A stretch of DNA of 64,000 nt. Origin: Siphonobacter sp. SORGH_AS_0500 (GTDB lineage Bacteria > Bacteroidota > Bacteroidia > Cytophagales > Spirosomataceae). The stretch lies in the NCBI RefSeq assembly GCF_002838835.1, contig NZ_NHPP01000010.1:1-64000 (forward strand), written 5' to 3'. Below are positions 26,865 to 36,140 of the stretch, one piece after another. The position numbers were made by a program, and so were the translations under genes. Position 1 is the stretch's first letter, and every line of letters starts with the position of its first letter. The notes under the pieces were generated by a model. The model saw nothing but the letters and a program-made list of their open reading frames with translations, was not told where the DNA came from and searched no databases.

Positions 26865-27659
26865 TTACTGAGAAAGGTATTCAGTGAGGTGGTTCTGAAG
26901 TTCCTGTACGAGAATGTGGCGTTGAATTCGACCGCCTTCTGTGACGAGCGTGATTTCGCCCCGCTCTTCTGAAACAACGATAATAGCGGCGTCCGAATGC
27001 TCGGATAATCCAATAGCGGCCCGGTGACGAAAACCCAGGATGGGTGAAATATGAGGACTTTCAGAAACGGGTAACATACATCGGGCTGCTTTAATACGGC
27101 CATCAGAGATAATAACGGCTCCGTCGTGCAGGGGGCCGTTTTTCTGAAAAATTGCCAGCAGAATAGCCTTGGAAAGTTCCGCATCAATACTATCGCCAGA
27201 TTCAATGTATCGTTTAAGCGAATCTTCTTTTTTAATGGCAATCAGGGCTCCGGTCCGGCTGGCGGCTAGTTTTTTAACGGCGTCTATTACGGGGGCTAAT
27301 TCCCAAGTGTTATGGTTTTCGGACTTCTGTTGAAAAATACGGTTTAAAATGGGGTATTGCTGAAGGTTGGTTGAACGGCCTACAAAGATGAGAAATCGCC
27401 TGATTTCGGGTTGAAAGATAATCACCAGAGCCAGTACGCCAATTTCCATGAACTGACCTAAAATCGTGGAGAGTAACTCCATGTTTAAGGCTTTGACAAT
27501 CAGGTAAAAACCGTATACAAGAAGGTAACCCAGAAAAACCCGGCTTGCAATGCTGCCTTTGATCAGAAAATAAATCTGATACATCAGAAAAGCGACCAAT
27601 ATCACGTCGATAAGGTCAGAAAAGGCAACGTCTAAAAAGCCAAGACTATAGAGCAACAT
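26865..27659 (-). CDS. cdaA: Diadenylate cyclase (c-di-AMP synthase), CdaA type
   Basis: 264 residues. Three N-terminal membrane helices (about 8-85) are followed by the DAC domain with the catalytic motifs Asp179-Gly-Ala (HDGAVIISDGRI) and Arg211-His-Arg (GFRHRAAIGLSE). It makes c-di-AMP from two ATP at the inner membrane and is usually the only cyclase in Bacteroidota. No cdaR or glmM neighbour is present. Tail-to-tail with the photolyase gene. Confidence 0.95.
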   Translation of the reverse strand: MLLYSLGFLDVAFSDLIDVILVAFLMYQIYFLIKGSIASRVFLGYLLVYGFYLIVKALNMELLSTILGQFMEIGVLALVIIFQPEIRRFLIFVGRSTNLQQYPILNRIFQQKSENHNTWELAPVIDAVKKLAASRTGALIAIKKEDSLKRYIESGDSIDAELSKAILLAIFQKNGPLHDGAVIISDGRIKAARCMLPVSESPHISPILGFRHRAAIGLSEHSDAAIIVVSEERGEITLVTEGGRIQRHILVQELQNHLTEYLSQ

Positions 27660-27843
27660 TCGCCAATGATTAACAAATAGGATTGAAAGGGCTAGTCGTT
27701 TGACGAGCGAAAAACCAAAAATAAAAATTTTGAAGCTAATATCCGCGTATTATTTTCATGTATTTTGTATTAATCAAATTTAAAATATAATTAAAATATT
27801 AAAATTGAGTAGTATTGACGGGTTTTTACCCAAAACAGCCAAA

Positions 27844-28359
27844 TTAATGCTTTGGGCCTGCTTCGAGGTGTAGCTGATTAGTGTGGATCCAGCCATCCTG
27901 AATCAGGCGTTTGAAAATGGTTCGAGCTGGCACCAGATTTGTTCCTTCCGAACGAATGGAGGCTTTCCAGAAAGCCTGTTGATCAGGTAAGGTTTGTAAT
28001 TCGACGCTGTATTCGTTACCCGTGACACGAGTGGCTCCGTAACTGTTTTGCTGAATGATATCGCCCGTACGTTTGACAATCATCACTACATCGGCTTGAC
28101 AGACTTTATTTTCTTTGGTAATGAAGCTATCCACGGAGTCAAAAGCTAGCTCCTGCGAACGAGAAACCGTACACAGCGAATAACCTTCCGGGCAGGCTTT
28201 CAAGAAACGCTGGGAGTCTCTAACATCATGGGAAGAATCCAGCAGGAGTACTAAAATCTTACGAAAAGAAGCCTCCTGATGCGTTTTCGAGTTGGAACGA
28301 ACGGAAACGCAACTAGTTAGAAAGGTGAAAATAAGGAAAAAAGCAGTGGACTTGATCAT
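27844..28359 (-). CDS. Hypothetical lipoprotein
   Basis: 171 residues with signal and lipobox LTSC (Cys17). The mature part carries VLLLDSSHDVRDSQRFLKACPEGYSLCTVSRSQELAFDS, ADVVMIVKRTGDIIQQNSYGATRVTGNEYSVELQTL and FWKASIRSEG, a pattern of small beta-alpha lipoproteins resembling the TolB/DUF4136-like N-domain. No family is assigned. Leftward, alone; an AT-rich 184-base gap separates it from cdaA. Confidence 0.65.
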   Translation of the reverse strand: MIKSTAFFLIFTFLTSCVSVRSNSKTHQEASFRKILVLLLDSSHDVRDSQRFLKACPEGYSLCTVSRSQELAFDSVDSFITKENKVCQADVVMIVKRTGDIIQQNSYGATRVTGNEYSVELQTLPDQQAFWKASIRSEGTNLVPARTIFKRLIQDGWIHTNQLHLEAGPKH

Positions 28360-28498
28360 AGGTTTGGTAGAAAAATACCAATTATATGAAATTAGCTTTA
28401 GTCTTACCTGAAAAAGTGAAGAAACTGCCTTTTTTAATGTACTTATAATTTGTTAGAAACCTTACTCAGGCCTGCCACAACCCGTATATCCCAGAAAT

Positions 28499-28528
28499 AG
28501 TAAGTTCCTTCGCTTCGCTCTGGATGAC
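28499..28528 (-). repeat. Dispersed intergenic repeat, copy 2
   Basis: The minus strand reads GTCATCCAGAGCGAAGCGAA followed by GGAACTTACT, matching copies at 8291-8320 and 52960-52989. It lies in a 276-base gap without genes. Confidence 0.65.
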
Positions 28529-28569
28529 AGATTAGAGTAGCTGCCAGCTTTACTTAAGAGGCCTCTATG

Positions 28570-28607
28570 AAAGAAGGGAGAAGCCAGCTTAAGATTCTCC
28601 TTTCTTT
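28570..28607 (-). terminator. Probable terminator of the 311-residue hypothetical gene
   Basis: 13-bp stem AAAGAAGGGAGAA (28570-28582) / TTCTCCTTTCTTT (28595-28607) with one G-U pair, 28 bases beyond the stop at 28636. Confidence 0.6.
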
Positions 28608-28635
28608 ATACGAAAAAGCCATCTTAGACAGCCTT

Positions 28636-29571
28636 TTACTGTTCAGAAACGAATAAATTCCAGACCTGCTGAGCCAGACTCCAGCTAACCAAATCCAGTA
28701 AGTCGGTAGAAGGGACATCCGCAGTTAATACCTCCGCATTTTTTTTTGTAAAAGCATACGAATCAAAAGCGGAAAGTACCCAGTGAGCCGTACTCTGATG
28801 ACTATACGCATAAATAAAGACCGACACTGGGGGCTGAATAGACTGCACAAGCTGGAAATGATGAAGCAAAAAACGTAGTGTTCGGATCATGACAGCATCT
28901 AGTAAATTCTGGCCCGTCAGCTCTAGGCAAACCTCCACTTTTGTAAGCAGGGTTTCTGCCGAATGACCCTGGTCAGTTAATGACCTCAGCCAGCGTTGCA
29001 GCGTATGCAGTACATGGCTTAATCGTCTGACGATGTTCTCTTCTACTGGAGAAATAGGAGAAATAAGGCGGAAAGGTTTGAAGGAGGTCGAAAAAGAAGT
29101 TTTACGAAGAAGCCCTTCTTCAAAACCAGGTAGGTCAGGATTGAGTTTACTACCAAAGCCCCCTTCAAGGGCTGTGGAAAAATGACGCTGCAGGGTATCG
29201 GCCAAAGCCAAGTAATCCACTGATCCTGAGAAGTAGATTTTCTGATCAGTGGGGTTGAGGCGAGTGGCTAATAAATCGTAATCCAATTCTGGGCTTTCAA
29301 TTACTAATTCAGTAGCCTTGCTCTGGGGTAGAGAGGTTGGTAGGGATGGATCGGTAATAAAAACCACAGATCGGGCTAAAAGCTCAGACTGTAATCGCTG
29401 GCTTTCAGAGATGGAGTGGCCGGGAAAGGAAGATGCAAAATCTTCTAGCTCCAGGTTCCATTCCTTCAACAAAGCCAGAGCCGCTTCTCGTAGTCCTTGC
29501 GGAATAAACTGCGTATGATTAGGGTAATAAAATTCAGCTAAAGGAGTAGTAAAGTTGTCGGTTAAAGTCAT
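28636..29571 (-). CDS. Hypothetical cytoplasmic protein, possibly a degenerate methylmalonyl-CoA mutase-like domain
   Basis: 311 residues, no signal or membrane segment. I do not recognise it with confidence. The second half (TGQNLLDAVMIRTLRFLLHHFQLVQ, VSVFIYAYSHQSTAHWVLSAFDSYAF, AEVLTADVPSTDLLDLVSWSLAQQVWNLF) faintly resembles the barrel end of the methylmalonyl-CoA mutase small subunit, which would be non-catalytic and truncated here (usual length over 430). It is divergent from dnaA, with about 207 bases between the two start codons. Confidence 0.55.
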   Translation of the reverse strand: MTLTDNFTTPLAEFYYPNHTQFIPQGLREAALALLKEWNLELEDFASSFPGHSISESQRLQSELLARSVVFITDPSLPTSLPQSKATELVIESPELDYDLLATRLNPTDQKIYFSGSVDYLALADTLQRHFSTALEGGFGSKLNPDLPGFEEGLLRKTSFSTSFKPFRLISPISPVEENIVRRLSHVLHTLQRWLRSLTDQGHSAETLLTKVEVCLELTGQNLLDAVMIRTLRFLLHHFQLVQSIQPPVSVFIYAYSHQSTAHWVLSAFDSYAFTKKNAEVLTADVPSTDLLDLVSWSLAQQVWNLFVSEQ

Positions 29572-29736
29572 GGTTGGGGTCGTTTGAAAGTGACGTATTT
29601 ACAAAAAGGCAGCTAGGGGGTAACGGTTTCTTAACTGAAAATGCATAATTTGGGAATGCTTTTCTCTAAAAAGAGCGTACTCAAAAAAATTTGAGGAATT
29701 TGCTTAAATACTTTTTACGGGGCCATTCTGTTTATT

Positions 29737-29744
29737 TATCTTTG
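29737..29744 (+). promoter_or_regulatory. Bacteroidota -7 promoter element of dnaA
   Basis: TATCTTTG fits the TAnnTTTG -7 consensus and is followed by CACCCC, 35 bases before the TTG start. A matching -33 TTTG at standard spacing is not evident. No DnaA-box cluster (TTATCCACA-like) was seen in the 29572-29778 gap, so the origin is not obviously here. Confidence 0.6.
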
Positions 29745-29778
29745 CACCCCTTGTGAAAAATCCAGCCTGAAAAGAGCC

Positions 29779-31221
29779 TTGCAGACTGCCATCAGAGATG
29801 CCAAATCCGTTTGGCAAGAGTGTTTAAAGATCATACGTGAGTACGTGCCCGACCAGAGCTTTAAGACCTGGTTCGAGCCGATCGTGCCCGCACGTCTGTC
29901 TGGAAACACCTTGACCATTCAGGTACCAAGCGAATTCTTCTATGAATGGCTGGAGGAAAATTACGTGCACGTGCTGCGAAGGGCCATTGACCATGCCATT
30001 GGCCGTCAGGGCATGTTGGAATACGCAGTGATTGTGGATAAAGGCGATGATAAGAAGCCGCCGATGGGTTATACCGTTCCGAACCAGCGACCCGCTCCTC
30101 AAAATGCACCCGCTCCGCAGAAGAAGGCAAATGCGGAACCCGAGCAACTTCGAAATCCTTTTGAATTACCCGATTTGGATGGGCTGGAATTAACGTCCTA
30201 TCTGAATCCCATTTATACCTTCGAGAATTACGTTGAAGGGGACTTTAACCGGCTGGCCCGCTCGGCGGGACATGCCGTTGCTACCAAACCCGGAGTTACC
30301 TCCTTTAATCCACTGCTGATTTACGGCGGGGTAGGTTTGGGGAAAACTCACCTCGCTCAAGCCATTGGTAATCAGATCAAAGCGTCTGACGCGGGGAAAT
30401 TTGTGTTATTTGTTTCCACCGAAAAATTCATGAATCAATTCGTGATGGCGGTGCGGAATAACTCCATTCAGAACTTCACTAATTTCTATCTGCAAATTGA
30501 CGTACTCATCCTGGATGACGTACAGTTCCTGGCAGGTAAGGAACGAACTCAGGAGACATTTTTCCATATTTTTAATCACCTTCATCAAACTGGTAAGCAG
30601 ATTATTATGACGTCCGATCGTCCCCCCAAAGATTTACAGGGGCTTCAGGATCGTCTGCTTTCGCGTTTCAAATGGGGGCTTTCAGCCGATTTACAGATGC
30701 CCGATCTGGAATCGCGAATTGCCATCATCATGAAGAAACTACACGGCGATGGGGTGGATATTGATTACGAAGTCATTGAATACCTGGCTCACTCCATTGA
30801 TACCAACGTGCGGGAGCTTGAAGGTGTCGTGGTTTCTCTGATTGCTCAGGCTACCCTGTTACGTCGGGAGATTGATATGAATCTGGCCCGGCAGGTGCTT
30901 CGAAATATCGTTCAGGACTCAGAGCGGGAGGTTACCATTGAAACCATTATGGAAACCATTTGCCAGCATTATAAAACTACGCTTCAGGATATGAAGGGAA
31001 AGAGTCGCAAGAAAGAACTCGTTTTCCCTCGTCAAGTAGCGATGTACTTTGCCAAGGAATACACGGATTTATCGCTTAAGTCCATTGGTTACCACTTTGG
31101 AGGCCGCGATCACTCGACGGTGATCCACGCCATTCAAACCATTTCCGAGTTAAAGGAGCATAACAAAGACGTGAAAGCTCAACTGCTCGAACTTCAGAAA
31201 AACTTTGGGAAGCGAAATTAG
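29779..31221 (+). CDS. dnaA: Chromosomal replication initiator DnaA
   Basis: 480 residues from TTG 29779; no in-frame ATG precedes domain I, and the N-terminus (VWQECLKIIREYVPDQSFKTWFEPI) is standard. Domain II is Pro/Ala-rich (about 95-125). The AAA+ domain III has Walker A GGVGLGKT (183-190), Walker B VLILDDVQF (243-250) and the sensor region IIMTSDRPPKDL. Domain IV carries the DnaA-box-binding signature GGRDHSTVIHAIQTI (441-455). It binds oriC and opens DNA for replication. It is followed 71 bases later by an acyltransferase-like gene on the same strand. Confidence 0.98.
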   Translation: MQTAIRDAKSVWQECLKIIREYVPDQSFKTWFEPIVPARLSGNTLTIQVPSEFFYEWLEENYVHVLRRAIDHAIGRQGMLEYAVIVDKGDDKKPPMGYTVPNQRPAPQNAPAPQKKANAEPEQLRNPFELPDLDGLELTSYLNPIYTFENYVEGDFNRLARSAGHAVATKPGVTSFNPLLIYGGVGLGKTHLAQAIGNQIKASDAGKFVLFVSTEKFMNQFVMAVRNNSIQNFTNFYLQIDVLILDDVQFLAGKERTQETFFHIFNHLHQTGKQIIMTSDRPPKDLQGLQDRLLSRFKWGLSADLQMPDLESRIAIIMKKLHGDGVDIDYEVIEYLAHSIDTNVRELEGVVVSLIAQATLLRREIDMNLARQVLRNIVQDSEREVTIETIMETICQHYKTTLQDMKGKSRKKELVFPRQVAMYFAKEYTDLSLKSIGYHFGGRDHSTVIHAIQTISELKEHNKDVKAQLLELQKNFGKRN

Positions 31222-31292
31222 AAATACGTTGGGTTTGGAGTTATGGAGGGGAAATTCTTATTTCAGCTCACACACTACTTCAGTCCAACCGT

Positions 31293-32249
31293 ATGATTAC
31301 TTGCCTTCGTCGCTCTCAGCTTAATACTGTCGCCTATGATGCCTGCGTAGAAGCCAGTGAGTGTGGTACGATTTACGGCCTTTCCTGGTGGTTAGATCTG
31401 GTTTCTCCGCAATGGGAATGTCTGGTCTGGAAAAGTACGAAGGATCAATACCGGGCCGTTCTCCCCGTTCCCGTGCAGCAGCGTTATGGTTTCCGTTTCG
31501 TGCATCAACCGCTCTTCTGTCAGTTTCTGGCTTTATACGCTGGTGAAAGTCTTAGTCTTGATGATCAAAAGCTATTTCTGGATGCTTTATTCCGCCAATA
31601 CCGCTTCATCGCCAGTTTCTCCCTTAGCTTTCCTGCTCTGTCTTTATTAAATACCTATTCTTTCGCCCGCATTACTACTTTTCAAACCCATGTGCTTTCA
31701 CTCGATCAATCCTATGAGTCGATTCGTGAAGCGTATAAACGGGATCGGAAAATGAACGTAAAGCGGGCTGAAAAAGCTCAATGGACGATTTCCGTAGGGA
31801 ATCAAATCACGTCATTAGCCGACTTATTCCGGTACTACCACGAGCATCAGATTCAGGGCGGAACTCATCCCAGGACGTATGAATTACTGAACTCCTTGTT
31901 TGAAGCAAGTCAGAAAAGGGGCTTTTCCGAGTTATGGTATGCGGAGAAGGCAGGGGAAATCCAAGCTGGAGCCTGGTTTGTTACCTGGAAAAAACGTACG
32001 CTGTATTTGTTCAATGCAGCCAATGAGGAAGGCCGCCGGGGTAATGCCCGCACTTATCTTATTGATCGTTACTTAAACGAAAAAGCCGGAACTTCCGGCT
32101 TATTTGACTTTGAAAGTGCTCAGGTTACCGATATTGCTAACTTCTATGCTAGTTTCGGAAGCAGGGTAATGTCCTTTTACGAACTCCGAGCCAATCAGTT
32201 ACCCGGATGGGTAAATGCCCTCTGGAAACTGCGTAATCGCATGCGGTAA
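31293..32249 (+). CDS. GNAT-fold (FemAB/BioF2-like) acyltransferase-like protein
   Basis: 318 residues, no signal. It has the two-GNAT architecture of FemAB-like proteins: an N-terminal half TIYGLSWWLDLVSPQWECLVWKST...YRAVLPVPVQQRYGFRFVHQPLFCQ, then the C-terminal GNAT-like core YESIREAYKRDRKMNVKRAEKA, GFSELWYAEKAGEIQAGAWFVTWKKRTLYLFNAANEEGRRGNARTYL, DFESAQVTDIANFYASFG. Related proteins transfer aminoacyl or acyl groups to cell-wall precursors or polysaccharides. It probably shares the dnaA transcript. It ends tail-to-tail against the DUF3108 gene with no gap. Confidence 0.8.
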   Translation: MITCLRRSQLNTVAYDACVEASECGTIYGLSWWLDLVSPQWECLVWKSTKDQYRAVLPVPVQQRYGFRFVHQPLFCQFLALYAGESLSLDDQKLFLDALFRQYRFIASFSLSFPALSLLNTYSFARITTFQTHVLSLDQSYESIREAYKRDRKMNVKRAEKAQWTISVGNQITSLADLFRYYHEHQIQGGTHPRTYELLNSLFEASQKRGFSELWYAEKAGEIQAGAWFVTWKKRTLYLFNAANEEGRRGNARTYLIDRYLNEKAGTSGLFDFESAQVTDIANFYASFGSRVMSFYELRANQLPGWVNALWKLRNRMR

Positions 32250-33062
32250 CTATTGCCACTGGAATTCTTCCCGCATGCCTCTGTAATTTTTAAGATCCAT
32301 CGCTACAGCACCTACCATCAGATCAAATTCTACCTTGACCGGTACTTTATTCGCATCATCTGAAACCCAGATACGGATGGCTTCCTTGCCGTCAAAAAGT
32401 TTATTTTGAGGCATGATGGGAATGATGCGGTGCGTGTTGAGCTTACCAAATTTGGTTTTCACCACTTCTTTACCAGCGTAGCGAATCTGGAGGTTAATAA
32501 AATCGTTATCATAAAAGGTTTTGACCGTCGTAATCTGGCCTTCTTTCATGCGGTTAAAATCCACCGTTCTCAGAAAAAAATAGCCACTAATGACATCATA
32601 GATCGAGCCAGGAGCTTTAAATTCCTTCACTTCTTCCTTTGAATCCTTGCCCTTACTTACCGAAACGATCTTGTCGCTTTCCTGATCGAAGCTAACCTTT
32701 TGCTCTTTCTGATAACGTCCTTCCTGCTGCCGCATGGAAAATTCCATAGGTAACAGCGTTTGCGGATCAATGTAGGACTGCCAGGAGTCCCGAACTTTCG
32801 TTACCAAATCAAATGCTCCCGTGGTTCTACCCGTGGCCGTCACGCGGTAACAGGCTTTTCCCTTCACACGGTGAAATTTATCGCTGACATCCACGGTGGC
32901 TTCGGCAGCATTAATAAAACCATAGTGAACGCGGTACTCCAGATGTTCGCCGGGCGTTGCCTGAAAAGTGGTCCTTGGAGTTAGCTCCTGAAGTGAAATA
33001 AATCCTAATCCAAAAAAACCACTTAGGAAAAACACTAGTAAAGAGAAGCGGGACATTCGCAT
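32250..33062 (-). CDS. DUF3108 domain periplasmic protein
   Basis: 270 residues with an N-terminal signal (MSRFSLLVFFLSGFFGLGFIS). The DUF3108 pattern covers the rest: GEHLEYRVHYGFINAAEATVDV, CYRVTATGRTTGAFDLVTKVRDSWQSYIDPQTLLPMEFSMRQQEG, IYDVISGYFFLRTVDF, INLQIRYAGKEVVKTKFGKLNTHRI and IWVSDDANKVPVKVEFDLMVGAV. Exported beta-rich proteins of unknown role. It lies downstream of the aminopeptidase-like gene on the same strand (46-base gap), so the two may be co-transcribed. Confidence 0.92.
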   Translation of the reverse strand: MRMSRFSLLVFFLSGFFGLGFISLQELTPRTTFQATPGEHLEYRVHYGFINAAEATVDVSDKFHRVKGKACYRVTATGRTTGAFDLVTKVRDSWQSYIDPQTLLPMEFSMRQQEGRYQKEQKVSFDQESDKIVSVSKGKDSKEEVKEFKAPGSIYDVISGYFFLRTVDFNRMKEGQITTVKTFYDNDFINLQIRYAGKEVVKTKFGKLNTHRIIPIMPQNKLFDGKEAIRIWVSDDANKVPVKVEFDLMVGAVAMDLKNYRGMREEFQWQ

Positions 33063-33108
33063 GTAAAAGGGGAGTAAATGATCGTAATGAATCCGGTTAT
33101 AAAGGATA

Positions 33109-34140
33109 TTAAGAGTCGTATTTAGTTTTTAAATAGGATAAGTATCGTTTGAAATCACCCCGAAACTTTTCCTTAAATTCAATTTCAAACTCATTTCGCC
33201 GAGAATTATACGTGGCAAACCCTACAAAGAAAGCATTATTTGGTAATTCATCAGCTTTCCAGCTTCGCCGCCGCACCTGAGTAAGGCCTTTATATAACGT
33301 ATCAGCCTGTTGAATAATATAACGAATCTGCTGGTGTTTCAACTGATCTTTTCGTTGATTCGACCACTGGGGCAAAAAAGTTGCGTATAGACTATCCAGT
33401 GATAGTTTACCCCGATTGAAGTGCTGTACATAGCGATCTCTGAATACTTTACCCTGCAAATAGGTTTGATAAACCGGGGAGCTAGTTCCAAAACGCTGTG
33501 CCAAAAATCGGACGGCTCCATAATCGCCGATGAAGTTAGCCAGATTCTCATTGAACTCATGTTGATTTTTAATAAAGACAGTGGCGTGAGTCATTTCATG
33601 CATGATCAGACTGGCCAATCGTCCTTCAGGCAGTGAAAGCATGCCTGACAGAATAGGATCGTTGAAGTAACCCAAGGTACTATAGGCCGAAACCGGGCTG
33701 ATTTCGGTATCGTAACCTGACCAGAGCTTCTCTTCTTTTTTGGCTCGTTGCAAATCAAAAAAACCTTTATAGGTAAAAGAACCGATGATGGGAAAAGAAA
33801 ATTCAATGGCTTTGACCTGGTAGGGCTCTGCTACGGTCAGAACGTAACAAATGGGTTTATTGTGCTGATCGTAATAAGACTGATATAAGGGGGTATCGTT
33901 GAGACCCAGTGAATCAATGGCAAACTGCCGGATCTCTTCAATAAAGCGAAGTTTGCTTTTAATGGAATCGGGCACGGAAGAATCCTGAAGTACTTCACTA
34001 ACGGGTTTAGCTTCCAGCAGTACTCTGGCCCCGCCGCTGAGTTGCCCGTAGCTGTAACTTACCCAGTCCCACTGCCAGATGCCTACTACCAGCACTAGCA
34101 AACCGATGGACAGGGCAATTTTTTTTATGATATGTTTCAT
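33109..34140 (-). CDS. Putative zinc-dependent aminopeptidase (COG4324-like)
   Basis: 343 residues. The N-terminal hydrophobic helix (LSIGLLVLVVGIWQW) acts as membrane anchor or signal. The zincin motif HEMTH (LIMHEMTHATVFIKNQ, about residues 180-184) is followed by NENLANFIGDYGAVRFL, giving the third ligand (HExxH+E). GYDTEISPVSAYSTLGYFNDPIL upstream is a family hallmark. It probably acts in the periplasm; the substrate is unknown. An operon with the DUF3108 gene is likely. Confidence 0.88.
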   Translation of the reverse strand: MKHIIKKIALSIGLLVLVVGIWQWDWVSYSYGQLSGGARVLLEAKPVSEVLQDSSVPDSIKSKLRFIEEIRQFAIDSLGLNDTPLYQSYYDQHNKPICYVLTVAEPYQVKAIEFSFPIIGSFTYKGFFDLQRAKKEEKLWSGYDTEISPVSAYSTLGYFNDPILSGMLSLPEGRLASLIMHEMTHATVFIKNQHEFNENLANFIGDYGAVRFLAQRFGTSSPVYQTYLQGKVFRDRYVQHFNRGKLSLDSLYATFLPQWSNQRKDQLKHQQIRYIIQQADTLYKGLTQVRRRSWKADELPNNAFFVGFATYNSRRNEFEIEFKEKFRGDFKRYLSYLKTKYDS

Positions 34141-34372
34141 GGGTGACTTTAAACAATAACCTGGACTTCAATAAAAACGCTTTTTTTGTAAACGGCAACC
34201 AGATATATCCATTTTCCTCGTAAATATGTTTTAAAATCAATCCGGGACGGAACGTTTCGGTGTTCAAATTGATTAAAAAAATAGAACAAATATTTAGGGG
34301 TGATTAGGATATTTGGCCCCTAATGTGTAATTTTAGGTCAAATTCTTCACTCAATAGCTCGTTTTTTTAAAC

Positions 34373-35443
34373 ATGGCAGAAGCAAAAGGTACGGACGCAG
34401 GGCAAAAGTTAAAAGCTTTGCAAACCACCATTGAAAAATTAGACAAAGCCTACGGTAAAGGTACGGTCATGCGTCTTTCAGATGCGAAAGTTCTGGATAT
34501 TCCTGTTATTTCAACGGGTTCTTTAGGACTGGATCTGGCCTTGGGCATTGGCGGGGTTCCGCGTGGACGGGTGGTAGAGATTTACGGACCTGAATCTTCA
34601 GGTAAGACGACTATTGCCATGCATTGCATCGCTGAGGCTCAGAAAAAAGGAGGCTTAGCTGCATTTATTGATGCAGAGCACGCCTTTGATCGTAGTTACG
34701 CAGAAAAATTAGGCATCGATACAGGTAATCTTCTCATTGCTCAGCCTGATAACGGTGAGCAGGCTCTTGAAATTGCCGAGCATCTGATTTCCTCCGGTGC
34801 TATTGATATTATTGTGATTGACTCCGTCGCCGCTTTGGTTCCTAAAGCTGAGATTGAAGGCGATATGGGGGATTCGAAAGTAGGTTTGCAGGCTCGTTTG
34901 ATGTCGCAGGCTTTACGTAAGATGACTGGTATCATTAACAAAACTTCCTGCTGCTGTATTTTCATTAACCAGTTACGGGAAAAAATTGGTGTGATGTTCG
35001 GTAACCCCGAAACCACTACGGGGGGTAATGCTCTGAAATTCTACGCATCGGTTCGTCTGGATATTCGTCGGGCGGGTCAGATCAAAGAAGGAGCGGACAG
35101 CATTACGGGTAACCGTACGCGGGTGAAAGTGGTTAAAAACAAATTAGCTCCTCCATTTAAAGTGGTTGAATTCGACATCATGTATGGCGAAGGAATCTCG
35201 AAAGTGGGCGAAGTGCTGGATTTAGCTGTTGAACTCGAAATCGTGAAAAAATCAGGTTCCTGGTTTAGCTACGGTACCAACCGTTTGGGCCAAGGTCGCG
35301 ACGCAGTAAAAGAGATCCTCAAGGATAACCCCGAACTGCTGGACGAACTGGAAGCTAAAATCAAGGAAAAAGTAAAAGGTGATGATGAAGCTTTAGTGGA
35401 CACACTCGAGCCTAACATTGTTGACGACGGTAAAGAAGAATAA
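34373..35443 (+). CDS. recA: Recombinase RecA
   Basis: 356 residues, full length. Walker A is GPESSGKT (72-79), Walker B is [14 protein letters not shown], loop L1 follows [22 protein letters not shown], and the conserved [34 protein letters not shown] block is present. The acidic C-terminus ([15 protein letters not shown]) is usual. It forms the ATP-dependent strand-exchange filament on single-stranded DNA and triggers SOS. Monocistronic, with a terminator 25 bases downstream. Confidence 0.98.
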   Translation: MAEAKGTDAGQKLKALQTTIEKLDKAYGKGTVMRLSDAKVLDIPVISTGSLGLDLALGIGGVPRGRVVEIYGPESSGKTTIAMHCIAEAQKKGGLAAFIDAEHAFDRSYAEKLGIDTGNLLIAQPDNGEQALEIAEHLISSGAIDIIVIDSVAALVPKAEIEGDMGDSKVGLQARLMSQALRKMTGIINKTSCCCIFINQLREKIGVMFGNPETTTGGNALKFYASVRLDIRRAGQIKEGADSITGNRTRVKVVKNKLAPPFKVVEFDIMYGEGISKVGEVLDLAVELEIVKKSGSWFSYGTNRLGQGRDAVKEILKDNPELLDELEAKIKEKVKGDDEALVDTLEPNIVDDGKEE

Positions 35444-35467
35444 GTATTTGTATTATCGTTTTCGAAG

Positions 35468-35506
35468 AACCCTACTGACTATTATAGTCGGTAGGGTTTT
35501 CTTTTA
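35468..35506 (+). terminator. recA terminator
   Basis: Inverted repeat AACCCTACTGACTA / TAGTCGGTAGGGTT (one mismatch) followed by TTCTTTT. Confidence 0.9.
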
Positions 35507-35649
35507 TAGTTTATAAACATTCAATAATCAGTATACGTTTTAAGGCAGATTCAGCAGTCATTAGAATAAATTAATAGCGGACTGACTTTAATTATTACCA
35601 GTAAATCTTAGTATCTTTCCAAAGACAATGGAATTATCCCCGCCAACTC

Positions 35650-36087
35650 ATGAAAAATATCCTGATTACCCTGTTACTACTGACAGGCTTTCCAGCCCTT
35701 CTTCGGGCTCAGCAACCCGATAGTCTTTTACTGGCTTCGGCCAAGTCTTCTACTCTGGTCTCAAAAGACACCTCCAAGGATTTATTTGCCAAAGGAAGAC
35801 AAGATGCTCAGCTGCATTATAAAAAGTACAAAGCGGCTCGCAATGCTACTTTTCTAAGCAGTGTGCTGGTTCCTTTCATTGGAATTATTCCTGCCGTGAT
35901 AAGTTCAGACAAAGGCCCTAAACTAGAAAATCTGGGTTTTCCGAATGCTGATCTAATGAAGTCGCCCGATTATGCTTCGGGTTATAGGCAAAGAGCCAAA
36001 CAAATCAAACAAAAGAAAATCTGGACTAGCTGGGGTTTGGCTTTCGGTATTAATGTTGCCGCTCTGGTTATTATCGCTAATCGATAG
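35650..36087 (+). CDS. Hypothetical exported/membrane protein
   Basis: 145 residues. Signal peptide MKNILITLLLLTGFPALLRAQ, a basic amphipathic stretch (GRQDAQLHYKKYKAARNATF), a hydrophobic segment (FLSSVLVPFIGIIPAVISS), then NADLMKSPDYASGYRQRAKQIKQKKIWTSWGLAFGINVAALVII with a C-terminal helix. The GRxDA-YY..Y / YxxGYxxxAxxIKxKKxW pattern recurs in small Bacteroidota proteins of unknown function. Alone on the plus strand, ending at a shared terminator. Confidence 0.75.
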   Translation: MKNILITLLLLTGFPALLRAQQPDSLLLASAKSSTLVSKDTSKDLFAKGRQDAQLHYKKYKAARNATFLSSVLVPFIGIIPAVISSDKGPKLENLGFPNADLMKSPDYASGYRQRAKQIKQKKIWTSWGLAFGINVAALVIIANR

Positions 36088-36101
36088 AAATAAGGCTATC
36101 A

Positions 36102-36137
36102 CAAAAGCAGCAGGAATGGATCTCCCTGCTGCTTTTG
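36102..36137. terminator. Bidirectional terminator between hypothetical gene and SDR gene
   Basis: 13-bp stem CAAAAGCAGCAGG (36102-36114) / CCTGCTGCTTTTG (36125-36137). Confidence 0.88.
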
Positions 36138-36140
36138 CCT

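Noticed and set aside
29572..29778. Replication origin upstream of dnaA
   Set aside because: No cluster of TTATCCACA-type boxes or AT-rich unwinding repeats was found, so proximity to dnaA alone is not enough.
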